A stretch of DNA of 64,000 nucleotides from Apostichopus parvimensis. Lineage: Eukaryota > Echinodermata > Holothuroidea > Aspidochirotida > Stichopodidae. Where the stretch lies: assembly GCA_000934455.1 (NCBI GenBank), contig KN886639.1:77037-141036 (forward strand), in the 5' to 3' direction. The translations under genes and the position numbers were made by a program. Below the pieces are notes generated by a model, which was not told where the DNA came from, ran no database searches, and saw nothing but the letters and a program-made list of their open reading frames with translations. Positions 1 to 13,600 of this stretch are shown one piece after another. Position 1 is the first letter of the stretch; the number at the start of each line of letters is the position of its first letter.

Positions 1-3000
1 GATTGTGACTTTGTGTGACTCTGCAATTTAGAGTAGTAAATTTTCCAAAATTTACACCATATTTTATCTTCTACATTCCATTTTCACTTCACTGAGATGT
101 CAAAGAATAAAAAACATGTGTATTACATAACTTGAAACAAACTTAATTTTTTTCATACTGTGGGAGCTTTTGGACCATCTGATTGTGAAATCTGCCATAC
201 CTTCTGTAAGTTCTACAGAGCTGTTGAGTACATGTTCACAGGTTTAATTTTGCACCATGTGTTGACCTGTACCAGTATACACATTAAATTGCATGGTTCC
301 CACAATTACCACAGAGGGCTCTACTATTTGGTCCAGGTAAATATCCTACAAAAGTCAGAATATTTGTTTGCAATATGTAGACCTTTGTAACATTTGCAGA
401 GATACAGTAATGAAGTGAAGTGAAATTTCGTTGTATGCACTCGTTGAGTATTTACATGTATTACGTAATATACTGTATTGTAGCGTTAGTTGTTTGCACG
501 TGTGTATTCTTCAGTTCTGTATACGTCGTGTTAATGGCAGCATCGTCCCTGCAGAGCTCCGGGGTTCGCCTCGTTATCCCTAGGCTTTCGTATTTTGTTA
601 ATTTCATTTAATCTTGGGTCGTAAATAGCCCAGATTTACATATATCTTTACTATCTGGAGTCCGTGAGGAGATGTGACCCTTCTTAGAGGCTGGATGCCT
701 CAGGTTTTGGATGGTTCGGCTTCTGGCTCGAAGCCACTGGTATCCAAGATGGCGGACCTACTACAGTATATAGCGAGCTGGCTGACGAGAGATGGAGTCT
801 CGATGTTTTCGCGAGCTTCCTTTCCCGCGAGCGTAGAGTCTTCTTCTTCTTTATCGCGAGCGAGTTGACTTCAGTATAGTAAGAGTTTAAGTATAAATAT
901 TATTTTTAAATGCCGTACGTACCCTTATTGTTAATTAATTGAATTGTAGTTTTATTGTTGCCCCTTTGGCTAGGTTGTACTTTACCGTACAGAGTACATG
1001 ATAGGTTGTGTTTTGGACCTTGGTCCTATGGGTTTATAGCGTGTGTTGTGTATCGTGAAACACGTGTGTAGTATTGCGTACTTTAATACTGTGCTGTAAC
1101 TTACAGTACCAGTTGGGTTTCAGTTTACAGTTGAAAGATTATTTATTGTACCTGTATTTTAGTATTGTACTGCTCGCAGTGTAAAGAGCGTATTTTGTAT
1201 TTTGAACATGATTGTTACTGTTGTTACTATAGAGTTGTCTCAGAGCTTGTCCTTTAATCTTAGCCATTCTGGACAGCTATAGAGTGACAAGTCTCTTGAG
1301 AGTTTGTGGGTTCAGGAGGTGGTGATTCCTGTTGTCTAAGAACAGTTAGATGAAAAGGCCTATAATGTGTTGCAGCTGGCATAGGTTGCCCTGACCATTA
1401 CGAAGGTGCTAAAATTCCTCGCCTGTTGGCAAACATATTGTATTATTTATGCAGATTATATCATTATGTTCATTTTACATTGTTCTTTATACATTTTATA
1501 CAGTATTGTACGGGTTCTGTGCATTTTTCATAGATTGAGTATAGCTTTTTCCCCTGAGTCAGGATAGTTTTAATTAGGAGTAAAGAGCCATTAATTATAT
1601 TAAGCCATTTTATATTGTCATGTGTCATGACTTATTCTTCATTTGTATATTTTCAGAATAGTTCTAGCACAGTTCTAGCAGAATATATCCCAGGTTACTT
1701 TGTCATCATGTTTTATTTCAAAATAAAACTAGAAATATGGTCACATCGAGAGACAAATTTAGAATGTCCATTAAAAATACACATTCGCAAGTTAATTTCA
1801 CTTCCCTGTAGTCATATTTACTTCATTGCTCAAGTTACACACAAGTGCATCAACAGAAACCAGCAAGCTATTAACAGTAGTGAATTCTTGCCAAGTTTTA
1901 CACAAGTTAGAAGATTCCATGATGTAACACTGCCACAAGAATCTGCACAACTAACTATGAATTCCATGCAAGCTTTCCTTTTGGCATTAGATATTTATTG
2001 GATTTTCAGATGTCTGACCTCTGGTGATCTCAAGGTGTCCAGACTTTGACATTAATTACTGACCTTTACCCTCTATAGAAAACAAAAGGCTATTGGACTC
2101 TGTAGGATAGACAGATGAACTTGGCAAGTACAGAGTTAACAAAATGTTTAATTCCGAAGTTATCAAAGGAAACAATCTTTTTAACTTTGCACTAGCTGGT
2201 CACTTCAAAGGATGTTGACCTCTACAGAGAAAACTAGGGTTCCAGTACTCAGTAATAGGACCTACATTGCAAGTAAAAGGTTCATCCATGCTTTGCTTTG
2301 AAGTTGTTAACTTACACTGTTCCACATAATGTACAGTAGATTATATCCTTCAAAGAATTGTCAGTGTAATAAATTATAAATTCAAAATTAAATACAAATT
2401 ATGTAAAGTTTCAAATGCACTTTTCACCTAAAATTTTATGAAATATCTTTCATCTTAGATTCACAAAATTCAGGGTGACAACCATGTTTTGTGACTGACA
2501 ACATTGCATTAGTCATGCAGAGACTTTGAAAATTTCAACATTTGAATAAGACATTAAATTTGCTGAACAGCAAGGAGTAAGGATAAGTCCTTTGAGCTGG
2601 CAAGAAGGAGCCTTTGGGCAAGATGGAAAAAAGACTAGATTAAGTCTCTAGAATTTAGTAATCCCCAACAAAACTCTACAGTATGATAGACTCTCTCATC
2701 ATGAAGGGACTAAATTTATTTTAATTCCCCTTAAAGCTTGAAATGTGTCAGTAACCCCAACGGTTTATAAGGCAAAGACTTGGAAGGCATAAGACCTGTG
2801 ATCAGTAAATGTTTAAGACATACTAATTTCAATATACTTTTTATCATGATTCTATCGTTCTTCTATGTGTAAAAATATATTTGAAAACATGAAAAAAGGT
2901 TGTTTTTGTAGGCTAAAGTTCAAAGGTACCCCTTTTTGGTAAATATTGTCTACCTAGTGTGTGTGTGTGTGTAGGGGGGGGGGGGTGCAAAAGTTTTTCA

Positions 3001-3390
3001 TTTGAACTTGATGAAGAAAACTAGAATGTCAATGAGCTTTGAGATTCCTTACAACACTTTGTATGAAGGGTTTGGTTTCTTCCATTTTTTTTCTGTAAGA
3101 GATTAGAAACCAACTTTTAAGAAAACAATTTCTAATGGGAACACACAATTACTGTCTCACTAGCTAGGAGGAGAAGTTTTATCAAGGAGTGGCAGTAGTA
3201 GCTCTCTGGTATAATCAGCAGTCTAGTAAATTCATGTACCTACTAACTCAAGTGGGTGTTCATTCAGAGTGGCCTTTCATTGTCATGGGACCTATTAAAA
3301 ATTGATAACCACAACTGATGTCAGTTCTGGACTGAGTACTTGCAATACAATGTCTTTTGGGGTCACAGTAGGTGTAACCACTGTGGTTGT
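1..3390. other. Left flank, no gene recognised
   Basis: AT-rich sequence with only short, unconvincing open frames on both strands. The later exons of gene A (stalk, membrane helix, kinase) would be expected here or beyond the left edge on the minus strand, but I could not recognise them. The stretch at about 520-900 is richer in G+C and CpG than its surroundings and may be an old repeat or a promoter; no family is evident. A (TG)n run followed by twelve G lies at 2959-2985. Confidence 0.5.
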
Positions 3391-3394
3391 CCAT

Positions 3395-4690
3395 GAAGGA
3401 AATCACTTTAGCAATAGTATTAAACAGCAAGTACCTGATACTATGTTTTGATGCATGAAAATCCTACATCATTTTTAAAATGTTATCAGGATTAAAGTTT
3501 AAACCTGATTGAATTTTCTGAACATTGTGCTAACACACATATGCAAAGTTTTCAAAGTTCACAAACTATGACTAATGGTCAACTCAAATGCCCTTTGACC
3601 TCTGCACAAAACAAGAAGGGCTTAATGTACTCAATAAGGCACATGCACATACCAAATATGAAATATGGAAACATAGGCTGTCAAGTATGGAATTGATTAA
3701 AGTTTTAATTAAAAACACAGATAACAAACTAATCATGTCAATGTTTGCTGGTAACAATAATGCAGGCTGATAATGGGTACAAAAATAGATTCTTATATTT
3801 GTCTTTCAAAATGGAGAAACATTTCTAATTAAAAATAGGAGAAAATTCTAGAAATTTCTACTTACACCGAACATTAAGATTCACTGTATGTGATATGTTG
3901 TCCATACGTTGTGCATTGATTTCATCTTGCATTACGTATCCAGTAAGCTGACAGGTGATATTACTGACGCCTCTCACTGCAGTATATGTAGATGTTATGC
4001 TGTAGTCCCTCAGGTCACCATTAGTTATAATGCTAAGAGGAGCTTTCTCTACAAGTAAAGGATCCCACATGAGGCTTAAGTTATTCACAGATCGAGCTCC
4101 AGTAGCAGAACAGGTTAGATCATACGATGTTCCAGCAATGACATCCAGTACATCTACATCTTGTGATTCATACCAGACAGATGGCTTAACAAGCACTGAA
4201 GAAAATAACACAGAAATCAAAATATAATGAGTTTTGAAGTAAACATCAGCTTGTGCTGCTTACTACAGATAAATGTTTGTGTGAGATTGAAAAGTATAAA
4301 GTCGGACGTACATTTCGGACAGTTTGTTGTTCCATATATCTCAATGGCTATATAGGAGATTACTTTTCATTTCGGTTTTATGGAACATCTGCCTTGTACA
4401 ATTCTTCAATCCTTGTCCATCCAAATAAAATACAAAAATACTGAAAAAAAATCCCTGTGACGGACGTACCCATAGAAAGTGACTTTTTCAGATCTTATTT
4501 TTCTTTTGCAAATTCCTGTGAATAGGATGGGATACAATTAAAAACTACTCTAAGAAGACACTTAACTACACATATCAGTAACAAGCCGTTGAAACCTTTA
4601 TCACTTCCCTGCAATATTTTCAAAATTCCTTTGTCACGGACATACATTTGTGAAATTATATAGTTAATCAGGATTGTTATGAACGCAGAA
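3395..4690 (-). repeat. Inverted duplicate block, left arm (gene A C-exon region)
   Basis: This block, which includes the C exon and several hundred bases of intron on each side, matches 35820-37370 in opposite orientation. Shared intron landmarks include TTGTACCCATTATCAGCCTG downstream of the exon and a run ending near CAAGTACCTG at about 3430. Similarity fades near 3395 and near 4690. Confidence 0.8.
3866..4195 (-). CDS. Gene A exon: Ig C-type domain
   Basis: A 330-nt exon, phase 1-1, the same length as its partner in gene B. It has the B-strand motif [10 protein letters not shown], tryptophan in LSLMWDP and the F-strand motif NITCQLTG. N-glycosylation sequons are visible (NLS, NIS, among others). 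Donor GTAAGT at 3860-3865, acceptor TTCTTCAG. About 83% identical to the B copy, with the differences scattered. Confidence 0.85.
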
Positions 4691-7600
4691 TTCTATGTCC
4701 TGGACGCAAAGTGTCATTTAGCGACTGCGTCCATGGGACGCAAGTATTTCTGCGGCAAAATCAGAACTACTAAATCACAACTACTGTATGACAGTTCTTC
4801 AAAACTTTGCAATCGAAATATTCACTGATACTCCACACTGTGATTTTGAAAGGAATCCCCTCGCTGTCTGTATCTAAGAGATTTCAGACATGTTTGCTTC
4901 CACAGGCTACAGTGTACGTATGTATTGTTTGTGTGTATGTACAGTAAACAGGCCACACATGGGCAAGCTGATGTTCTTTAAGCACAGAACTTTATCAACC
5001 AGAAGAGCCAATTTTTTACAGGGTAAAATCCAGTATCTTTGTTTGACTTGTATGTGAATATGTGAGTAAATGGGTCCATGGAGATGAATTAGTGCATGAG
5101 TGGGCCAGGTTGTGGTTTACGATAAACTTGTTTTCTCACTTGGTTATTGTATATGATAAATCTACTTGCAAATCTTGTAACCGAGTTGTTTTGCAACTCT
5201 AAGAGTTCCACCGTTGCTTCATTATGGCTATTAAGAGAACACTCACAGATTTCTTTAGCAAAAACAAAAAGAATCTTTCAAGAGTAACTCAGAAGGCGAA
5301 ATAAGTGAAAATAAGATGGAAAACTTAAATGCTGTAAGATCTGCAGGAGAACAACAAGGGGAGAGTTGTAGCACTTCTGTATCAGAGAACTTGCAGAACT
5401 TTGCTGCCACTGAGACAAGTGGACCTTCCACTTCAAAGACTCTAGCTGCAGCTCCCACACTAAGAAAGTGTGATTGTTTTTGTGAGAAATGGTGCAAAAA
5501 ATTTCCATGGCTTGAGCGCACCATAAATTCTAGCGGAAAAGGTGTTTCCTCTTGCAAACTTTGTTGAGATGGTCAGAAAACAAATACCCTTGCTAAAGGT
5601 TGCAATGGTCAGTTTCAGTACTCTACTTTCACCAGACACCTGATAAGTAAGGAACACCTCGTGATCTTCAGTAGCACAGAGAAAGCAAAAGCAAAAATAC
5701 CAGATCTGTGTTTGAGCAGCAAGAAGGAAATCAGTTGGAGAGACAGAACTTAATGGAAGCAGAAATGAGTACTATGTTGTGCCTAATGAAAAACAGTTTG
5801 CCACTTTATAATTTCAATGAAGCTATTGAATTGCAGGTACATATATTTTTCTCTGAAGGCTTTTGAGTCTTTTGTTCTTCCTTGGGCGTGTGTGCATGTG
5901 TGTGTGTTTGTACCTTTTCTTACTCTTACTAAATTTACGTATCATGATAAGTTTTAAACTATTTCTTAAAAGTGCTAAGTTTTGTTTCTAATGATATAAG
6001 TAACATCATAGTTGGGAGTCTGACCTCCCTATATGACCGTTATTGCAAAATTTTTGACAAGAGCTCTGTGACCCGAAAGTGCTTGTTACAGAAACTCCAC
6101 GAAAATAGACGTCCAAGTCTGTGAATGGTTCTCTCAACGTTATGTCACTAAATATGCATGCATATTCAAAATCGTTCCAATTTAAGCAAGGATACTTGTA
6201 ACCAAATATATGTATACTCTACATCGAACTACGTCAAAAATGCAAGCCATGTCATGAATTATTAATTAACACCGTACTTCGTGCCTCTGTCAAAAATGTT
6301 GGAGACGGATCGCGGTAATTTTTGGGATTTTTGGAACTGTGACACTTGCGTATTAGTACATATAATCTAGTAAATTGTATCTTTCTATGTAGGGAACGGA
6401 TGATTATACATGATCAGAAAGTTTCATTCTTGTTCATGAAGTAGAAAATATTGAAATCGAACTTTGTTTTTACATCGATTTTTGCATCATGCAAGTGTAT
6501 ACATCCCAGTGAAGTGCCTAGGCTACTACTACTACTTGTTGTGTCGTTGTGTCTGTGTTAACCATTAGCTGTGTCTTTAATCTTATATCGACGCAATAAC
6601 AAAACTTTTATGATGACAAACTCAAGTATATCGTACTTCATGTCAATAGCTGGCAGTTAAACTTCACATCTCATGTAACTATGACTAGGCCTAAGTAGTA
6701 TAACTACTTAGTAAGTTTGGCCAGAACTAGCCTAGTGTAGATTACTAAAAGCACTAGACTTAGTAATACTATAGCCTATAGGCTAACACAGTATACCCAT
6801 TTTCGTAGTTCTTGTGCCGGTATTAATAGTATTTGGCCTACTATATTTTGTGAGCTAGAGGCCAATTAGTCCTAAAGAGTGTTCTGCCCCAAATTTCCAA
6901 GATATTCAGCAGAAAGTGAGGGGTGGGTACTAGTACCAGGGGTTGGGGTAAAGTACAGAACTGTTACCCAGTTGTGCTACTACAGTACTAGTAGTAGTAC
7001 TAATACAAAGTACAGTAAGCTTATCGATGAATATGTCAGATTTTTAGTATAAAGGAACTTGACTAGGCAAAGATTTTGTTGGCAACTTCTGTTCCATTGT
7101 ATGTTGCGTAGCCCCCCCCCCCCAAAATAAAATATTGTGGTCATTACATTTCTGAGGAACTATGACTACAGTACACATGTATGACAAAAAAAATGCAGTG
7201 GGATGATTTGGGCTTTTCCTTGATCAAATCCTTATAAGTGCATCAATTTTTAATATGAGCCCTCCATGCTTCTAGAAGTTCAGTAGTAACAAGTAGTACC
7301 AGGCCTAGTAATCATATGGTGGATTATTTGCAAGGTTGGAGAAATTCTCATTATTCACTGGGGCTAGGGCCAGCTATTTTTAACAGTATCAATAAAAGGA
7401 TGTGGTGTTTAATTAGCCTTAAAATGATTGTATGCTATTTCTTTATCAATTGAAAAGACAGATCAGTACCAGAATATGTTACCGAAATAACTCTAGTACC
7501 AAACACAACACTTTCTGCCAGTGTGGCTGAAACAGTTGATCCCAATGTATGGGAAGATTGTTTAGATGACTCATCTTGTTATTCTGATGAGGACATTTAC

Positions 7601-10600
7601 CGGCATGAAGAAGTTAATCTTGTTGAGCATGAAATGTTTGATGATGAAGAATTTGGTTGAAGTTGATTGTAGTCATGATCATTTACTTTTTTTTTTCTTT
7701 GCCAACAGATTTTTATGGTAGCGGTAATTTGCATCCCCTGTTCTACAGTTTCTCCATTGCAGTTTCCATACATCTCTGCCTATATTTGAAAAGACAGATT
7801 GATTGATCAGATTATTCCATTCTTTGTGACAATAATACCAGTTTTTCTAAAGAAGTGAATCCAACCTACTGTATGAGTATACATTCTTCTGCTAAGACTG
7901 CTATGCTTTATCACTCAGTCAACGCAATGCTGTAGATTTGCAGAGTCAGGAGTCAGCCATCCATGTAATTTGAATCAAAATTAGATTTACAGTAATGTGC
8001 CTTTAACTTACACCCTAGCAATAAACAGGCGAGATGGTACAGTATGTATAATATGTGATGCTGGATGCCATGTTGGAACTGTGTAAGTATTTGGAAAATT
8101 TTACCTGACATCTGTTATGTACAGGAATGTTATCCTACCATTGTAAGGTTAATATTCCTACTGCACATGAGTTGGTCCTGCTTATTTGAGACTGTGTTGC
8201 TAAAATTGAGGCATATTTTTTTTTTCATTCGGGGGGGGGGGGGGTTGGATGGTTATAAGCCTTGAAAACATGTGAAACTAAAACTTAATTCTACCTTGAT
8301 GATATGTGTGTTGCCTGGTGCTAAACATTCTCATGTTCTATTAACCATTGTGGTTAATTGCAATTGGCAGCAAGTAACATGAATGCAATCCTGTTCATGG
8401 ATTTCCTGATAATATATTTGCATATGAAGGTATGTTTGTATGAATTTATCTTTGTATATGTATGTTATGTTCTACATGTAAAACATGGTGTATAACGATT
8501 CGGAAACTTGTTTGGATCTTGTACATAGAATGTTGTTTCTCTCATGTTGTACAGTAACCCTATTGTGTTTGGTTCAGGCTCCATATAAGTAAAAATGTGA
8601 AAGTCTAAAAATGCTGTCTTGTGTCCCTTAAGTTTATGTAAATAGAATGTTCATCTAATTTATGTAGGCTGCTTCAATAACACAGCAATAAGAAAAAAGA
8701 ATCACCATATTCCAATTAACATGAATTCTGTAGTAGTTGGATTTGTACTAGGAAATCATTAACATCTCCATAGAGGTATTCAAGAACCAGTGTTTCTTTC
8801 ATGACAATTCTGCTTTGAGTTCTTTGCAAACAAGACCAAAGCTTTATGAAAAAGCAGCTTTTGAAGCAAGTTTTTTTTTTTTTTCTTTTTTAAGGAAGTT
8901 AAATGCATTCTTTGAATTATTTTTACATGTTCGGTCCTTCATATTCTTCTACCATTTCATTATAATTCTCTTACTAGCCTGATATGGAAACAAAATGTTA
9001 GTGCTCACAATAAATTTCCAAAGCAGTTTAAATCTTAAAATCACACAAAGATTGTTGCTTTCAATTTTGCACTTCCACCAAACCTTCCTTGGTACTGTAT
9101 GTACCTTGCCCATTACAGACATTTTCAATTCAAAGTGTTGTTTTACGTTGATGGTTCATTCTATTATTTGCTTTCATTTGCTTTAGCAAATTCAAATATA
9201 AACACATACTTTTACTAATTTTTTTTTTGGGGGGGGGGGGGGGCTGTTGTGGGTTGATGAGAGGTGGCAATTCTGTTATCAGAGTATAACAGTGTTTCAA
9301 AGAAAGGAAGGTATTCATGAAAAATAAAAGTATTGTTTAAATGAGAGAATTTGTTTGTATTTTTTGTGTACAGTTGTAGAGTTTTAGTCATTTGGCCCAT
9401 GAAGTTCAATTTTTTTTATCAGCATTTGATACCTGTCAGGCTGTTTTGCTGTATTTAGTACCCCTCAGCAACCCCACCACTCCACCAACCCCTCTCCACT
9501 GCCCCGTCCACCCCACCACCACTACTACCCCTTCACCACCCCATATCTTAAACTCAGCTCCAGCCTTCCTGGTTCACTGAAATCTAAATATCCTTAAGAA
9601 GTGCCCTATTGCTAAACTGTCCCTAACATGCCTGATGGGAAATTTGATTTTCCAATTCAAAAAGGTACCATTTGAAAAATGAACCCAAGAAAATGTGTTC
9701 TTATTTTTATTTTTTTTTGCTGTGCACAAGGAAAGTCATTCTTGCACACGACTTACTCATAATTGTCCCAACATCCCACCTAACCAAAATTCGTCTTAAA
9801 CACTCGACGCGTTTTCCTGTCGATTATTTCCAAACCGATTCCCATGTTGCACATATAAAACAACTAAGACGAGAGAGGCCAAGTGTCAGAGCCCAACTTG
9901 CATCATCAGAAATTGAAGCAGCAAGGTAGAAGGGGAAGCGTTTAGTTACCGTGCAACCCTGCTGAGAGAGCTGTTTCCATCACAAAATGGCGACTATAGA
10001 GTAGGGTTACCATATTTGTTTTTGAAAAAGCAGGACACTGATCTGGTCCTACACTGATCGGCTTCCTGGTGGAGGGGTTTAAGGGGAGGGGAGGGGGTTC
10101 CCCCTCCCCCTTTGGAAAAATTTTTGTTTTTAAAAGGTGCCAAGATGCAAAATGGTGTAATCTAAATCACTCTAATAGGGACTCAGGGAGGTCCCCAACT
10201 TGAGTGAGTTATGGTTTGGCTCCAAGTCTAGTAAAAAATTAACAAAAAGTGTACTGTGCCACAGGGCAGATTGGTTCCCCCCTCCCCCTTTGGAAAGATT
10301 TTTGTTTTGAAAAGGTGCCAAGATGCAAAATGGTGCAATCTAAATCACTCTAATAGGGACTCAGGGAGGTCCCCAACTTGAGTGAGTTATGGTTTGGCTC
10401 CAAGTCTAGTAAAAAATTAACAAAAAGTGTACTGTGCCACAGGGCAGATTGGAGTCCAAAAAATCTCCTCTGAATTTATGCACCTATGCATACTTCTCTG
10501 AGGATCTGATTTTCCTCAACAAGGAAGGCGGCCGATGTTCAATCACAGATTCACAACACTTCATACTTTGGATTGGCGCGCGTGATATTCTGCCAAAAAC

Positions 10601-13600
10601 TGACATTACGTTAGATAGTGCATTACTCATAATTACGGTGTGTTCACGCTATTGAATGCGTTCTACTATACTTTGTGAGAGCCCGCCAGCATGCAGGAAA
10701 GTGGTGTGTGTCTCTACTGCTGTCCATATATGGTAGGTAGCACACGACGCGAGTACGCGTTTATTGCGTATAAATTTAGTTGGAAAACATTTGCTTGTGA
10801 CTCGTGAGGCTAAATTAGGGAAAACCTGTCAATTCCTGTGTGAAATTCATGAAATCCGGATATTATTGCCAAATTGGGAAATCCACCTGGACGCCCGCGT
10901 AAGTCACGAAAAACCGGACATGTCCGGGTAAAACTGGACGTCTGGTAAGCCTACTATAGAGTAGCTTGGGCCTACATGTATCCCAAAGATCTGTGACTGT
11001 CCGTATTAGCCTATCTTTTGTTCCGAATGGATTCAAAATGAATCGGTTATTGACTATGAATGGATTTGGGCATATTTTTGTGAATGTACACGAATAGATG
11101 AGTTTACCAGACCAATAATTCTAGGGTCACGATAACGTGTGGTTTCTGTGTTTCAAAATATCTACGTAAGTTTCATTTCAAATAAAACTGACATTTCTGT
11201 TATGTGGTGAAACAGGAGATGTGTTTGATTTCCTTGAAGTTAACTAGGTATTTGATTCTGAAGGTTTATCTAATTGAAGAAATATGGTTTTGAAAATTCA
11301 TGTTCCAGTTTTCTGTTTAGCAGGCAAGATTTGAATTTTTGTGACGTCAGAAACCGGCAAAAAATTTTGAGGTTACAGCTAGGGTCAGACTCCCAACTGA
11401 TCAGTAGGATGTAATGACAGATACTAGTGGCAATGCGGTGGTTGTTAATACCAAGAGTTAGTTGGTTGCAATTAAATATGCTTTAGCATTTTTAAGTGTG
11501 ATGCTTTGGTGTGTGTGTGTGTGTGCTTTCAATGAAAATGTAGGGTGATGTTGTTTCTGTATGGACCAAATACATAGATTATTATAAGCTAACTTTGAGG
11601 AATATCAATGTGCCTTCCTTTCAGAAACTAAATGGAGCCTTTGAGTTCGATGTTGACAGCAGTAAGCTGTACGTCAGCAGCAAAATTCAAACAGAAATGA
11701 TGGATGCTATCAACACAACCATTGAGCGAGGGGTAGATAGAGATATGAAAGAAAGTAAAATTGTTGGGATCATTGTGGATGAGAGCACAGACATCGCAAT
11801 CAATAAGAAATTAACAGTCTTTGCACGAACTGCTTTGAGAGGCATCCTGGAAGTTGTTTTGTTGACTGTGTGGACATAGAGGATGGCCGGGCTGTAACAA
11901 TTATTAAAATTTTGCAGAAGTTATGAGAACAGAAGGGAACTATCAAAGTGCTAGTGTCATGACAGGCTGTCGGAATGGTTTTGGGGCGATATTGAAGTGG
12001 CTGTACAATCCCTGACTTATCCATATCTATTGTGTAGTGCATTGACTTGCACTTGCTGCAGGAGATGCTTGTTGAGTAGTAAGCAGCTTCGAGGTCTACC
12101 AGACGGTGGTACGACAGTTCTGTGTATTGGTTCACTATACGTACAACTCTTTGCAAACTTCAATTTAACGTGTTGTTTAAATTGACCAATCAGTGTCCAT
12201 GTGGGTATTTTCTGTCACGTCAAATTCATGATTGACAACAAGTTATAGTCATTGCCGACTTTGAGCTTGAATTTTCCATTTAAACTAAAGATGGTTTTAG
12301 TCATGATTTCTATATGTTGTAAATGTTTGGAGTAGCATAAGGATAACAATTAATGGTATGTAAATAACACTGTACTGAACATGTACACACTGTTTTGTAT
12401 TGAAAACCAAAATAAAACTTTTAATTGTGACCAAATTTGACCTTGAAATGCCCAAAATAGCCCAAAATATTTGTAAAATGTGATGTTTGAGGGTGCTGTT
12501 CATAGGCATCTTAGAGCATATGACCCTGCAAAATGCAGTTTATTGGAAGTCCGTATAAATGCTATATTGTGCACACTCTCTTAATTGCTAAGCACCTGTA
12601 TGCTAATGCTAAGAAGTTGTTGTCATTTGAATAACTCAATTCGGCTTGTGCAAGCAGTTTCATACATGAACTACCTGATTTTCGCATTTTTCGAGTCGTA
12701 AATTTGAGTAGATTATAACATAAAATACACAACTTTTTGACTTAGTTTTTAAAAATAAATTTTAAAAAATTAATAAATTGGACCCCAATAATTAGGGCCA
12801 GAAGTTAGATTTCTTAAGTTTGAGGGCTCTGTTCGTAAAACATACAACCCGCTTGACTTTTTTTTAGCATTTTTCCAGTACAACTACCACTGGACAAGGA
12901 TCCTATGCAAATTAAAACTCAAACATGTATGCCTTTGCTTCAAAGTAGGGCCACAAAAGGCCCCTATCTCATTTTCTGCCATTTTAATTACTGTACTTGT
13001 TACGAAAAATTTGACCGTAAATTTTCCCCAAAATTAGCTTAATGCGATGACTGGTCACATGTCTTCCACAATATCTGCAATATCAGACATAAAATACTTT
13101 ACATTTATGCAAAAGATGCCTCCAAAATTGACACAAATTTAGGGCTCTTAAAATGCAATCTGGATTTGGTTGCTAGGGGGGGCCGTATCCTAGCAACCAA
13201 AAAGTTTTAAAAAGTTTTTTGCCCAATTTCATCCTTTGAGACATGTGGCAAGACACCATATCAATTTCAGGCGATTCTGAGAGGGTCGACGTGGAATCGA
13301 CCCAAAAATCTGTTGATTTGGCATGGATTGACCCAAATAGCATTTGAAGTTTTTACGTTTGACCCTATGACCTCATTATTATTCATGAGATGAGCACCAA
13401 AATCAATAGGGTTCTTTTACTCAGTATGGCGCATCTATGTACTAAACTATGACTTCAATCCAACTTGCCATTGTAGAGTTATCGTGTCTACGAGCCAAGG
13501 GCGTCACATACACACACACATACACCCGTACACACGCAATCACCATCGCATAGATCCCTTGAGCCTTCGGGCAAGGAATCAAAAAGGTTTAACTGGCCTT

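Larger units (their letters stand above)
6011..11399. mobile_element. About 5.4-kb terminal-inverted-repeat element inside the transposase intron
   Basis: The ends form an imperfect inverted repeat of about 60 bp. The left end begins AGTTGGGAGTCTGACC and the right end is its exact reverse complement over those 16 bases, with looser matching inward (shared AAAATTTTT and GTGAC blocks). The element lies wholly between the donor at 5837 and the acceptor ending at 11624 of the hAT remnant. I see no clear target-site duplication. Possible coding pieces inside are at 7459-7660 and 9672-9929, but no complete transposase is visible. Family not recognised. Confidence 0.6.

Noticed and set aside
1615-2049. 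144-codon frame on the plus strand
   Set aside because: No domain, no splice context and composition like translated AT-rich intron.
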